Positions 43,790-52,455 of a stretch of 64,000 bases of DNA are shown here, one piece after another. Source of the DNA: JANQQJ01 sp046290575. Its GTDB lineage: Bacteria > Pseudomonadota > Alphaproteobacteria > SMXS01. The DNA lies in the NCBI GenBank assembly GCA_046290575.1, contig JBKAGX010000011.1, positions 1-64,000 of the forward strand. The letters run 5' to 3'. The notes under the pieces were generated by a model. It was not told the origin of the DNA. It worked only from the letters and a program-made list of their open reading frames with translations, and made no database searches. How positions within the stretch are numbered: position 1 is the stretch's first letter; the number at the start of each line of letters is the position of its first letter. The translations under genes and the position numbers were made by a program.

Positions 43790-45442
43790 ATGTTGAGGGG
43801 ATTAATAATTTCATACACGGTGGGGCTGTCTCGTGCGAAACACTACGTTGTTTGTGCCGCAGCGTTGCTGTTGTTGTTGGGTTGTATTACGACGCCCGAG
43901 GATCTTGACCGCGAAACCGACGAATTTATCGAATCCTATCTGCAGCAAAGTGAGCAGCTGGAAGCGGCCCGCGCAGAGCAGAATGCCCTTGCGATAAAAG
44001 AAGTGACGGTGACATCCGCCGGCCGCAACAAGCAACCGCTGGTTTCGCTGCATTTAAAGAATGCGCCTATCAGAGACGTTGTTGAACAGATCCTGCAAGA
44101 GTCTGCGGTCCCCTACGCGATGGGCGACATTGCGATCACCGGAAACACGACGATTCGAATCGAAAATTTGCCCCTGGTTCAGGCGCTTAATCTGATCCTG
44201 GCACCCAGAGGTCTGTCTGTCTCGGTCGAGAACGGCCTACTGATGTTTGACTATGGTGCGACGACGGGCAGTCCATCATTGGACAACGACTCGGACACAC
44301 CAGTCAGAACCCAGATTGCCCTTAAACATCTGGAGGCCAGTGTCGCCGTTGAGATGATCGGGCAGCTCGCGCCCGGCATTGGTGTATTGCCCACCGGCGG
44401 ATTCGATGAATCGGACGAATCGGAATCCGGTGACGAGTCGGGTCAGGTCGGCCCGGATGGCCAGACTACGACGACGGTCATGATACCCGGTGACAGCGGT
44501 GTCGTCGAAGGGTCAAGCACCGTTGAATTCGAGGCCGGTAGGGACAGGTCACCCGAACAGGGCGCCCGCTTCGCGATCGCGCCCATACCCGGTACCAATA
44601 TCGTGATCCTTGCCGGGCCACCCGAACAGGTCGAAGCCGCCATAACCCTGTTGCGCTTCGCGGATCAGGAACGGCCCCATGTGATTATCGAGGCTTTGGT
44701 GATCGAGGCCGACGTGGCTGCGTTGAAACGGCTGGGCGCCCGCATTGGCAACGGCGCCAGTGGCGAGTTCAGCGGGATTAATCTGTCACCCGGAAGTGCC
44801 TTCACCGATACGCTGACATTTGCGTTTCTGCAGGGTGCCGCCAATCCCACCCAGCTGGAAGCCATGGTTGACCTGCTGGTGGAAGAAGATCATGCCCGAA
44901 TCCTTTCACGCCCCTATGCGTCGACACTCAGCCACGAGACCGCAAGCATTAACATTACCCAGGACCGCTATGTCGTCGTTCAGGACGCGGAGTTTGGCGG
45001 GTCGACCCCGCTGCGCTCGACGCGGCCGATCAGCGCTGGGGTAAAACTCCAGGTGACACCCAAGGTGCTCGGTGACGATGTCGTGCGCATTCAGTTGTCC
45101 GTGGAGGAGTCCGAATTCCTGACCTCTGCCGATCAGGTGAATGTCGCCACGGACAGCAACGCCGCCAGTACGACCATGGACGTCAAGAGCGGCCGGACCA
45201 TCGTTATCGGTGGTCTATTCAAGCGGGAAGCGCTCACGGGAAACGCGGGCATACCGGGCCTGCGTAACATCCCTGGCCTCAACATGTTGTTCGCGCAGCA
45301 GGAGGAACTGACGCGCGAAGAAGAAGTCATCGTCTATATCACGCCGCATATCTGGACCAGTGATACCAGCCCCGTGCCGCTGCGGGCGATACAGCGTAGC
45401 ATCATCGACGGCGGTATGCCGTCCGGCCAGAATCCCCGCTGA
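43790..45442 (+). CDS. secretin (PilQ/GspD/MshL-like) lipoprotein
   Basis: An outer-membrane secretin forming a multimeric gated channel. A signal with lipobox LLLLGC (Cys near residue 32 from this start) is followed by an STN/N0-like domain (SLHLKNAPIRDVVEQILQES), an N1/NolW-like part with an acidic Ser/Asp/Glu insert, and the C-terminal secretin domain (RPYASTLSHETASIN, VTPKVLGDDVVRIQL, IVIGGLFKRE). Neighbouring type II, type IV pilus or Tad genes are absent. ATG at 43790 is the likely start; 43751 is possible. Confidence 0.85.
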   Translation: MLRGLIISYTVGLSRAKHYVVCAAALLLLLGCITTPEDLDRETDEFIESYLQQSEQLEAARAEQNALAIKEVTVTSAGRNKQPLVSLHLKNAPIRDVVEQILQESAVPYAMGDIAITGNTTIRIENLPLVQALNLILAPRGLSVSVENGLLMFDYGATTGSPSLDNDSDTPVRTQIALKHLEASVAVEMIGQLAPGIGVLPTGGFDESDESESGDESGQVGPDGQTTTTVMIPGDSGVVEGSSTVEFEAGRDRSPEQGARFAIAPIPGTNIVILAGPPEQVEAAITLLRFADQERPHVIIEALVIEADVAALKRLGARIGNGASGEFSGINLSPGSAFTDTLTFAFLQGAANPTQLEAMVDLLVEEDHARILSRPYASTLSHETASINITQDRYVVVQDAEFGGSTPLRSTRPISAGVKLQVTPKVLGDDVVRIQLSVEESEFLTSADQVNVATDSNAASTTMDVKSGRTIVIGGLFKREALTGNAGIPGLRNIPGLNMLFAQQEELTREEEVIVYITPHIWTSDTSPVPLRAIQRSIIDGGMPSGQNPR

Positions 45443-45550
45443 CAACCCGCTGATGTCCCTGTCGGCGTCGCTATGCGCGGCGCCGTGTTCAGCAATGCAG
45501 TCGATCATCGTGCGATTGTTGTTGCCCGCCAGCAGGGTTCGGAATATCTG

Positions 45551-45589
45551 AATTTCAGGAATTACTGAAATTTCCAGAAACTTCTGAAA
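45551..45589. promoter_or_regulatory. tandem palindromes upstream of the cyd regulator
   Basis: AATTTCAG and CTGAAATT flank GAATTA (45551-45572), a perfect 8-bp inverted repeat. A second, imperfect one follows at once (TTTCCAGAA ... TTCTGAAA, 45571-45589). Both sit 15-50 bases before the GTG of the GbsR/MarR-like gene and could be its operators, acting on the cydAB operon. Confidence 0.55.
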
Positions 45590-45603
45590 ACGGGGCGTTT
45601 ACC

Positions 45604-46188
45604 GTGAACTTGCCGTCGCTACATCAGGAATTCGTTCTTCATTTCGGCGAAATGGGGTCCCGTTGGGGTATTAATCGCACGGTCGGCCAGATCTATGCGC
45701 TGCTGTTTTTGAGCGAGGAACCGCTCAATGCCGAGCAGATTGTCGACAAGCTGGGTTTCTCGCGCTCGAACGTGTCCATGGGCCTCAAAGAGTTGCAGGC
45801 CTGGAATCTCGTCCGGTTGCGGCATTTGCCTGATGACCGGCGCGATTACTTCACCACGCCAAAAGATTTGTGGGAGATCGTTCGTACGCTGGTGAATGAG
45901 CGGCGCAAGCGCGAGATCGACCCCACGCTGACGAAACTACGTGAACTTCAGATGCACAACCCGATAAATTCGGAAGATGCGCATGCCCATGCGCGCATTG
46001 CCGAGATGGCAGAACTGATTGAATTGCTGACCGGCTGGTACGACGATATGGACCGGCTGGAGACCGAACGCTTGATCCAGCTCCTTGGGCTTGGCACCAA
46101 GGTGCTCAAAATCGTCGACAAGGCGGAGCGGGTGGTGCCGCTTTCCGGCCGCCGCAGCCGCGATCCGGTCGCACCGGGAGACGCCTGA
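45604..46188 (+). CDS. GbsR/MarR family transcriptional regulator
   Basis: A winged-helix regulator of 194 aa. It has the GbsR-type opening HFGEMGSRWGINRTVGQIYALLF, the recognition region FSRSNVSMGLKELQ and the wing LRHLPDDRRDYF. The ligand is unknown. The start is GTG at 45604. Its TGA overlaps the cydA ATG (TGATG), so it is co-translated with the cytochrome bd genes, which it should control through the palindromes upstream. Confidence 0.85.
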   Translation: MNLPSLHQEFVLHFGEMGSRWGINRTVGQIYALLFLSEEPLNAEQIVDKLGFSRSNVSMGLKELQAWNLVRLRHLPDDRRDYFTTPKDLWEIVRTLVNERRKREIDPTLTKLRELQMHNPINSEDAHAHARIAEMAELIELLTGWYDDMDRLETERLIQLLGLGTKVLKIVDKAERVVPLSGRRSRDPVAPGDA

Positions 46189-47585
46189 TGGATGCCCTCA
46201 TGCTGTCGCGCATTCAGTTTGGCGCCAACATCTCGTTCCACATTCTCTTTCCCACGATCACCATCGCTTTGGGCTGGGTGCTGCTGTTCTTCAAGCTGCG
46301 GTTCAACGCGACAGGCGACGAAAAGTGGATGGAGGCCTATCGCTTCTGGGTGAAGGTCTTCGCGCTTTCCTTCGCGATGGGCGTTGTCTCCGGCATCACC
46401 ATGAGTTTCCAGTTCGGGACGAACTGGCCCGGCTTTATGGAAAAAGTCGGCAATGTGGCCGGGCCCCTTTTGGCCTATGAGGTGATGACGGCATTCTTCC
46501 TCGAAGCGGTTTTCCTGGGGATCATGCTGTTTGGCTTTTCCAGAGTGCCTGGCTGGCTCCACACGCTGGCAACGGTGCTGGTGGCGTTCGGTACCACCAT
46601 GAGCGCGTTCTGGATCCTGGCGCTGAATTCCTGGATGCATACGCCGGCAGGGTATGAGGTTCGGGAAGGGGTGATCCATGCCATCAACTGGATGGAAATC
46701 ATCTTCAATCCGTCGCTGCCCTATCGATTAACGCACATGCTGCTGGCCAGCGGGCTGACCGTCTCCTTTCTGATCGCTGGCCTGTCCGCGTTCCGCTATT
46801 TGAGGGGCGACCGCTCCGCGGGTATGCAGGCGGCTTTGAAAACCGCTGTGGTTTTGGCAGCCATGCTGATCCCGGCACAGATTTTCGCGGGCGATATGCA
46901 TGGGCTTAATACCCTTAAGCACCAGCCGCAGAAAATCGCGGCCATGGAGGGTAACTGGGAGACCGGCACAAATGTACCGCTGCTGCTGTTTGCTATCCCG
47001 GACGAGGACGAGCGCCGAAACAGATTTGAGATCGGGATCCCCGATGGCGCCTCGCTCATTTTGACTCATGATCCCGATGGGGAAGTGCCGGGCCTCAATG
47101 ATTTCATTGCGGAAGATGGCACTGTGCTTCACCCGCCTGTCGCGCCGGTGTTCTGGTCGTTCAGAATCATGGTCGGGACCGGGGTCTTAATGCTCGTCCT
47201 GTCCTGGACCGCGGCCTGGGTATTCTTCAGGCGCAAGGGTGGCTTTGAAACCCGAACAGGGCGCTGGACACTTCGAGCCCTCGTCGCCATGACATTCTCC
47301 GGCTGGGTGGCGACATTGGCGGGCTGGTATACGACGGAGATCGGCCGCCAGCCTTGGCTGGTTGATGGCTTGCTGAAAACACGAGAGGCGGTTGCCGACG
47401 TGCCTGCTGCCATGGTCGGCACAACACTGGCCATGTATCTGATTACCTATGTGTTGCTCGCATCGGCCTATGTCGCGGTCCTGTTTTATCTCGCGCGTAA
47501 GGCAGCACGTAGCAACGGTGTGCCAGATCAGGAGCATCCACGGTCCGGCGAAGCCCATGTCTCCATCCTGTCGCCGGCGGAGTAG
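46188..47585 (+). CDS. cydA: cytochrome bd ubiquinol oxidase subunit I
   Basis: Membrane quinol oxidase subunit carrying hemes b558, b595 and d. H18 in ISFHILF is the high-spin heme ligand region, and the quinol-binding loop contains HQPQKIAAMEGNWET. It is shorter (465 aa) than E. coli CydA, consistent with the short Q-loop cyanide-insensitive (Cio) type. About nine transmembrane helices. cydB follows after two bases. Confidence 0.93.
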   Translation: MDALMLSRIQFGANISFHILFPTITIALGWVLLFFKLRFNATGDEKWMEAYRFWVKVFALSFAMGVVSGITMSFQFGTNWPGFMEKVGNVAGPLLAYEVMTAFFLEAVFLGIMLFGFSRVPGWLHTLATVLVAFGTTMSAFWILALNSWMHTPAGYEVREGVIHAINWMEIIFNPSLPYRLTHMLLASGLTVSFLIAGLSAFRYLRGDRSAGMQAALKTAVVLAAMLIPAQIFAGDMHGLNTLKHQPQKIAAMEGNWETGTNVPLLLFAIPDEDERRNRFEIGIPDGASLILTHDPDGEVPGLNDFIAEDGTVLHPPVAPVFWSFRIMVGTGVLMLVLSWTAAWVFFRRKGGFETRTGRWTLRALVAMTFSGWVATLAGWYTTEIGRQPWLVDGLLKTREAVADVPAAMVGTTLAMYLITYVLLASAYVAVLFYLARKAARSNGVPDQEHPRSGEAHVSILSPAE

Positions 47586-47587
47586 AA

Positions 47588-48601
47588 ATGATGACTTTGT
47601 TCGGTGATCCAGCCCAATGGCTCCCGGTCGTCTTCGCCGGGCTGATGGGCCTGTCGATCTTGATCTATGTGGTGCTGGATGGCTTCGACCTTGGGGTCGG
47701 CGTGCTGTTTCCCTTCGCAAGCCCTGACGAGCGTGACCGGATGATTGCGTCGATCGGCCCTTTCTGGGACGCGAATGAAACCTGGCTGGTGCTGGCGATC
47801 GGTCTGCTGCTCGTTGCTTTTCCGGCAGCCCACGGCGCAATTCTTACCGCGCTCTACCTGCCTGTCGCGATCATGCTGCTGGGACTTATTCTAAGAGGCG
47901 TGGCGTTCGAATTCAGGGTCAAAGCCCCACCGGAATACAAGCACTGGTGGGACCGGGCGTTTTTTGCCGGATCTTTGATGACCGCCCTGTCGCAGGGCTT
48001 CATGCTTGGGCTCTACATCATGGGCCTTGAATGGGATGGGGAGATGGTCCTGTTTGGCCTTTTGACCGCTCTGTGTCTGACAGCGGCCTATGCGTTCATC
48101 GGCGCGTGCTGGCTGATGATCAAGACGCAGGACGGATTGCAGCTTAAGGCGATCGGCTGGGCAAAGAAAGGCAAGTGGGGGTTGCTGGGTGGCATGGCGG
48201 CCATCTCGATTGCCAGCCCCTTGGTCAGCCCAAGAATTTTCGACAAATGGTTTTCCGTGCCGGAGATTTTTCTGCTGGCGCCGCTGCCGCTGTTGTCGGC
48301 TGCCCTGGTGACCATCGCGTGGTTATCGCTGCGCTATCTGCCGGATTCAAACGACCGCTGGTCGTGGATCCCGTTCGCGTCGGCCACGGGCCTTTTTATC
48401 CTGGCCTTCGCCGGGCTGGCCTATTCTTTCTACCCCTATGTGGTGCCCGAACAGATGACGATCTATGAGGCTGCCAGTGCGCCTGAAAGCCTGTTCATCA
48501 TCCTGATGGGGGCACTGGTCGTACTGCCGATGATCATCGGCTATACGGTGCTCGCCTACACAGTATTCCGCGGAAAGGCGACGGAACTACGCTACGATTA
48601 G
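47588..48601 (+). CDS. cydB: cytochrome bd ubiquinol oxidase subunit II
   Basis: Second, non-heme-binding subunit of the bd oxidase. It opens with the conserved IYVVLDGFDLGVGVLFPF helix and WDANETWLVLAIGLLLVAFP. About eight transmembrane helices in 337 aa. Neither a CydX nor a DUF2474-type small subunit is detectable between the stop and the repeat element at 48621. The whole operon gives oxygen reduction at low oxygen or under cytochrome c oxidase inhibition. Confidence 0.93.
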   Translation: MMTLFGDPAQWLPVVFAGLMGLSILIYVVLDGFDLGVGVLFPFASPDERDRMIASIGPFWDANETWLVLAIGLLLVAFPAAHGAILTALYLPVAIMLLGLILRGVAFEFRVKAPPEYKHWWDRAFFAGSLMTALSQGFMLGLYIMGLEWDGEMVLFGLLTALCLTAAYAFIGACWLMIKTQDGLQLKAIGWAKKGKWGLLGGMAAISIASPLVSPRIFDKWFSVPEIFLLAPLPLLSAALVTIAWLSLRYLPDSNDRWSWIPFASATGLFILAFAGLAYSFYPYVVPEQMTIYEAASAPESLFIILMGALVVLPMIIGYTVLAYTVFRGKATELRYD

Positions 48602-48620
48602 GCTGTGGATTATAGAGAAA

Positions 48621-48706
48621 AAGCCGTTCATGCTGAGCTTGTCGAAGCATGAACGAAGAAATCCGTCATCCTTCGACAGGCTCAGGACGAGCGGATTTCT
48701 TCGTTC
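48621..48706. repeat. REP/BIME-like element, copy C
   Basis: GAACGAAGAAATCCG (48651-48665) and its exact complement (48692-48706) form a 15-bp stem. A second hairpin, CGTTCATGC/GCATGAACG (48625-48655), overlaps the first. The loops carry GAGCTTGTCGAAG and CTTCGACAGGCTCAGG, shared with copies A and B. It sits after cydB, before the convergent P450-like gene. Confidence 0.82.
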
Positions 48707-48723
48707 AAATTTTGTAGAGCCGC

Positions 48724-50109
48724 CTAGCTATCCCACACCACGGGCAGGTCCCAGCACGTGTGCATATCGCCGATCCGCAGGCTTTGAAGGTGCGGCTGGG
48801 CACCTGACTTCAGCCTCATATTCGGCAGCATGTCGAGCACGATATTGGATGCCGTCGTGACCGTGTCCCGCGTAATGGCGTAAAGCGAACGAGGGCGATC
48901 TTCGGGCAGGGCAGGGTGCTTGGACGGCTTGCCGAGGCCGAAGGCAATGCCCGCGGGCAGGCCATCGGCCCTGTAGAGGCCACGCGGTTCGCGCTGACAC
49001 AGATCCTTGCGGCCGACGATAAAGGTGTCGGGGTCTTTATACTGGCGCGGATCCCGGTTGCCGGCGGCTGCCGAACAGATCATCAGTGCCCCTTCGGGCA
49101 ACAGGCGGCCAAAGCGTTCGACCTCGTGACGGGCGAAGCGCTTGGCAGACAGCACCGGAGCTGAATGCCGCAAAGTCTCTAGATAGGCGAACTTCACCAT
49201 CATGCGTTCATCGCGCACATAGTGCAGCTGGTCCGGGTGAGTCAGCAGCAATTGCCACATATTGGCGGTGGCACCGTGCAGGGTCTCGTGATCCCATTCC
49301 AGAAGAGTCGCGACAACGTCTTCGGCAGTGGTCGGACCGCTTTCCAGCTCAAGCCCGGCGATGATCGAGATCATGTCCTCGCCCGGTGCGGCCCGGCGTT
49401 GCTCAAGCAGAGGCCGGAAGTAGTCGGCCAGTTCGTGCATCGCTGCAATACCGGCTTTTTCCGCATTCGGCTCCCAGTCATAACCGCGCTGCATCCGCCA
49501 GTAGCGCTCGACGAATTGTGGAAAGTCGTCTGCCGGCAGATCGAGTATCCGTGCCCAGAGCTCGAGCGGATAGCGCGCGGCAAATTCAACCGCCAGATTG
49601 ACCTCACCATCCTTGGCAAAACCGCCGATGATCTCTTCGGCCACGGGGCCTGCAAACGCGTCGGTGCGGCTTTCATGGGCGAACAAAACCGGCAGTTCCT
49701 CGCGCAGATCGCGACCATAGTTTTCCAGCCCGTAGAACCAGCGTTTCGGCCTGGTTTCGAAGTTTGCCTCGTCGGCAAAAATCGAGGTGGCGTCGTCGTA
49801 GCGCGTGATCCAGTAGGAATTGCCCAGCCAGTCCCGGTAGCAGGGATAGTTTTCCCGCAGGATTTCGAGGAACGGATAGGGGTTGCGCGCGAACTCGTTG
49901 GAGATCAACTGAAGAGGCTTGATTTTTTCGGTCGATTCACCGACCCGCTCCCGCTGGTGAATCTCATAGGTGCGGAAGCCCTTGCCGCTGCCGGCAGTCA
50001 GTACCTTTTTGGCAACGGCGACGCCGTTGCGGCCTACGACCATTTCGGGAGCCGGTTGAGAGGGCCGCGGATGCTGCTCCAGAGTCTGCGTCTGGCTATC
50101 GGTGCTCAT
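48724..50109 (-). CDS. cytochrome P450-like protein lacking the heme-ligand cysteine
   Basis: A P450-fold protein (461 aa) with an ExxR motif (YLETLRHSAP) and a K-helix to heme-loop region like its neighbour. The loop, canonically FGxGxHxCxG, reads AFGLGKPSKHPALPEDR: Lys397 takes the Cys position and the following Gly is absent. The reading frame is complete and shows no decay, so this may be a dedicated pseudoenzyme partner. Known Cys-less P450 homologs such as EryCII and DesVIII activate glycosyltransferases; here the partner could be the canonical P450 12 bases upstream. Confidence 0.85.
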   Translation of the reverse strand: MSTDSQTQTLEQHPRPSQPAPEMVVGRNGVAVAKKVLTAGSGKGFRTYEIHQRERVGESTEKIKPLQLISNEFARNPYPFLEILRENYPCYRDWLGNSYWITRYDDATSIFADEANFETRPKRWFYGLENYGRDLREELPVLFAHESRTDAFAGPVAEEIIGGFAKDGEVNLAVEFAARYPLELWARILDLPADDFPQFVERYWRMQRGYDWEPNAEKAGIAAMHELADYFRPLLEQRRAAPGEDMISIIAGLELESGPTTAEDVVATLLEWDHETLHGATANMWQLLLTHPDQLHYVRDERMMVKFAYLETLRHSAPVLSAKRFARHEVERFGRLLPEGALMICSAAAGNRDPRQYKDPDTFIVGRKDLCQREPRGLYRADGLPAGIAFGLGKPSKHPALPEDRPRSLYAITRDTVTTASNIVLDMLPNMRLKSGAQPHLQSLRIGDMHTCWDLPVVWDS

Positions 50110-50121
50110 GCTAGGCAGTCC

Positions 50122-51564
50122 TTATTTCAGGTCGTAGTCAATCCAGAGGTCGCGGACGGAAATCAGGCCCATGGGCGCGAGGGTCTCCCCGTCGATATCC
50201 TTGGCCTGAAGCTCTGTGTTAATCCGCATATTCTTCAGGTGTTTGGACAGGATCCGGACACCGATGGTCGCTTCCTGATGCGAGATCCAGGCCCCAGGGC
50301 ACAGATGCGGGCCCACGCCGAACGCCATATGGCTGTAGCGTCCGTCTTTGGCATAGCCGCTGCGGATCAGCTTCCCGGTATAAAGGTCATCGCGGAAAAT
50401 ATCGAAGGTTTCGGGGTCCTTGAACACCCGGTCATCATGGTTGGCTGAAAAGTCGACCATGTTGACCAGCGAGCCCGCAGGGATATGCACCCCGTGCATG
50501 ACAATGTCATAGGTGTTGTGCCGCGGCTGGCCGCCAATCGGCGTGGAGTGCCGCAGGGTTTCGTGGAACGCGTTGTCCCACAAGTCTTCCTCGTTCTTGA
50601 CGGCTTCATACTGGTCAGGATGGTTGAGCAGCAGATAGGCCATGTTCATGATGGCGCCGCGGGTCGTCTCACCGCCGCCACCGACCACCAGGGCAATGTT
50701 CGAGGTGATTTCCTCGGTCGACAGATAGTCGCCGTCGACTTTGGTCTCGCAAAGCTTGGTGATGATGTCCTTGCTGATGACGTTGCCATCATTATCGTAC
50801 AGATAAGTCGGCTCCTTGCGGCGCTGCTCGACGATGCCTTCGACATAGTCTTCCAGATGCTGGCGCGCCTCGACCCCTTGCTTGTGGGTTTCAGATCCGC
50901 CCAAACCGGTCATCATCGAATTGTACCAATAGTAGAAGTCGCCCTGGGCTTCCTTGGGGAAGCCGAGTACTTCACAGACAACGCGGATGGGGAACTCGTT
51001 GGCGAAGGCCTTACCGATTTCGATGGTCCTGACACCGTCTTTGTCCTCAATAAACGGCTCATGGGTCATGCTGTCCCAGTCGCCGATCATTTCCTCCGCC
51101 AGGCGCTCAATGGCCGGGATGCGGTTGGCAAGCGATTTGCCGACCAGATGCTGACCATAGAGATTACGGCGCCGGCGATGTTCAACCCCACTCAGCTCAA
51201 GCTGGGTGTTGCCCAGCACGCCGCTGGATGAACCCTTTGGAATCGTGTTGAAGCCTTCGTCATCGAAATAGCAGTCGGTCACATCCTGATAGCGGGTGAC
51301 GTAATAGCAATTGTGCAGCTTGTCGTGGAAGACCGGATAGTGGTCGCGCATGATCCGGTAATAGGGGTACGGATTGCGCATGAATTCGTAGGAATTGAAG
51401 ATCCGTGGATCGATCAATGGCGTCCCGTCTTCGGCGTGGCCCATATCGTACGCTTCGCCATAGGGCATTAGCGGGAAATCCTTCTGGGCGGTGATGTCAT
51501 CGGCCTGATCTGTGGGCCCATTATCAAGGGCCTGGTCGAGGACGGCGGCAAAGCTGGCAGTCAT
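50122..51564 (-). CDS. cytochrome P450 monooxygenase
   Basis: Canonical bacterial P450 of 480 aa. I-helix ALVVGGGGETTRGA, ExxR in FHETLRHSTP and heme loop MAFGVGPHLCPGAW with Cys422 are intact. It is upstream of the Cys-less P450-like gene (12-base gap) and divergent from a ferredoxin gene, so the three likely form one monooxygenase system. ATG at 51564 (MTASFAAVL) is preferred over 51573. Confidence 0.94.
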   Translation of the reverse strand: MTASFAAVLDQALDNGPTDQADDITAQKDFPLMPYGEAYDMGHAEDGTPLIDPRIFNSYEFMRNPYPYYRIMRDHYPVFHDKLHNCYYVTRYQDVTDCYFDDEGFNTIPKGSSSGVLGNTQLELSGVEHRRRRNLYGQHLVGKSLANRIPAIERLAEEMIGDWDSMTHEPFIEDKDGVRTIEIGKAFANEFPIRVVCEVLGFPKEAQGDFYYWYNSMMTGLGGSETHKQGVEARQHLEDYVEGIVEQRRKEPTYLYDNDGNVISKDIITKLCETKVDGDYLSTEEITSNIALVVGGGGETTRGAIMNMAYLLLNHPDQYEAVKNEEDLWDNAFHETLRHSTPIGGQPRHNTYDIVMHGVHIPAGSLVNMVDFSANHDDRVFKDPETFDIFRDDLYTGKLIRSGYAKDGRYSHMAFGVGPHLCPGAWISHQEATIGVRILSKHLKNMRINTELQAKDIDGETLAPMGLISVRDLWIDYDLK

Positions 51565-51751
51565 GATTCTCACTTTCAGAGGTAGTCAAAATGGCAGGAC
51601 AGGCACCGTAGCAGATTATCAACCACAGTCACGCTTGACTTTATCCTGCAAAGGGCGGTACTGGCAATGCGCGCTTGCCAGATGGGCCTTCAATTCCCAT
51701 TCTGGCGACCTACCATTAGCGGATACTAATAGGCCAGGGGAAACAATCAGC

Positions 51752-52042
51752 ATGACCTATGTCATTACCGAAGCGTGTGTGGATGTAAAGGACGAGTCCT
51801 GCCTGGAGGTCTGTCCGGTAGATTGCATCTATGCCGATGAAGAAGACCGGATGCGCTTTATCGAGCCGGATGAATGCATCGATTGCGGTGTCTGCGTTGA
51901 GGCATGCCCGGTGCAGGCAATCTTTGCCGACGATGATACGCCCGAAAATTCTCGCAACTTTATCGCCATCAACGCGGACTATTTCAAAGATAAGGACGCG
52001 GCCCGGTCAAAGGTGAACGAGATTATGGGCGAAGGGCTTTAA
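51752..52042 (+). CDS. seven-iron ferredoxin
   Basis: A 96-residue ferredoxin carrying one [3Fe-4S] and one [4Fe-4S] cluster: the segment CVDVKDESCLEVCPVDCIY and then DECIDCGVCVEACPVQAIF hold the ligands. The shape (start MTYVITEACVDVKDESC) is that of the FdxA/actinobacterial-type 7Fe ferredoxins used with P450s. It is divergent from the P450 pair (188-base intergenic region), so it may serve as redox partner. ATG at 51752 follows GGGG. Confidence 0.9.
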   Translation: MTYVITEACVDVKDESCLEVCPVDCIYADEEDRMRFIEPDECIDCGVCVEACPVQAIFADDDTPENSRNFIAINADYFKDKDAARSKVNEIMGEGL

Positions 52043-52051
52043 GCCACCACT

Positions 52052-52074
52052 AAAGACGCCTTCGCGCGTCTTTT
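52052..52074 (+). terminator. probable terminator after the ferredoxin gene
   Basis: AAAGACGC and GCGTCTTT form an 8-bp stem around CTTCGC, ten bases after the stop, with four T at its end. Confidence 0.65.
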
Positions 52075-52191
52075 CAGGAAATTCCCAGTTTTGTGTCGCA
52101 GATCACGGTAAATGTGGGTGGGGCCTCCTAAGTTTGTGCAGCCTGATGGCATGGTGCCATCGGCTTGAAGCCAAACTGGAAGGAGGCAGTC

Positions 52192-52341
52192 ATGTTTATG
52201 GAATTAGGGCGGCACGCGGCCATGTTCGGGTACCGCGACAATGTAAAAGACATGCGCCGGCAACGCCGGATCGCTCGGGCCAAAAGGGCCGGGCAGAATC
52301 GTCGTATGCGGCATCCGATTATCTATTCACGGTTTTCTTAA
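52192..52341 (+). CDS. small, very basic hypothetical protein
   Basis: An open frame of 49 codons starts ATG at 52192, eight bases after a perfect GGAGG (52181-52185). The product is highly basic, with a middle part MRRQRRIARAKRAG and the end RRMRHPIIYSRFS. No family is recognised. The good ribosome-binding site supports translation; a similar ORF could arise by chance, so confidence is moderate. Confidence 0.45.
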   Translation: MFMELGRHAAMFGYRDNVKDMRRQRRIARAKRAGQNRRMRHPIIYSRFS

Positions 52342-52385
52342 TCGTGGTTCGGATAGATCAGGCATGTTCTGAACCCGCCCTAAGC

Positions 52386-52455
52386 GAGCCGGGGCGGTAC
52401 TCCAAAAGAGGTGGTGCGCTGATCCGCCGTGTCTTTTGGTGTACTGCTCCGGCTT
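52386..52455. repeat. imperfect 24-bp inverted repeat
   Basis: The left arm (52386-52409; GAGCCGGGGCGGTACTCC and then AAAAGA) pairs with the right arm (52432-52455; TCTTTTGG, then TGTACTGCTCCGG) at 20 of 24 positions, around a 22-base loop. It lies between the small basic ORF and the Tat SDR gene. Its role is unknown: it could be a terminator-like structure or a decayed mobile palindrome. Confidence 0.6.
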
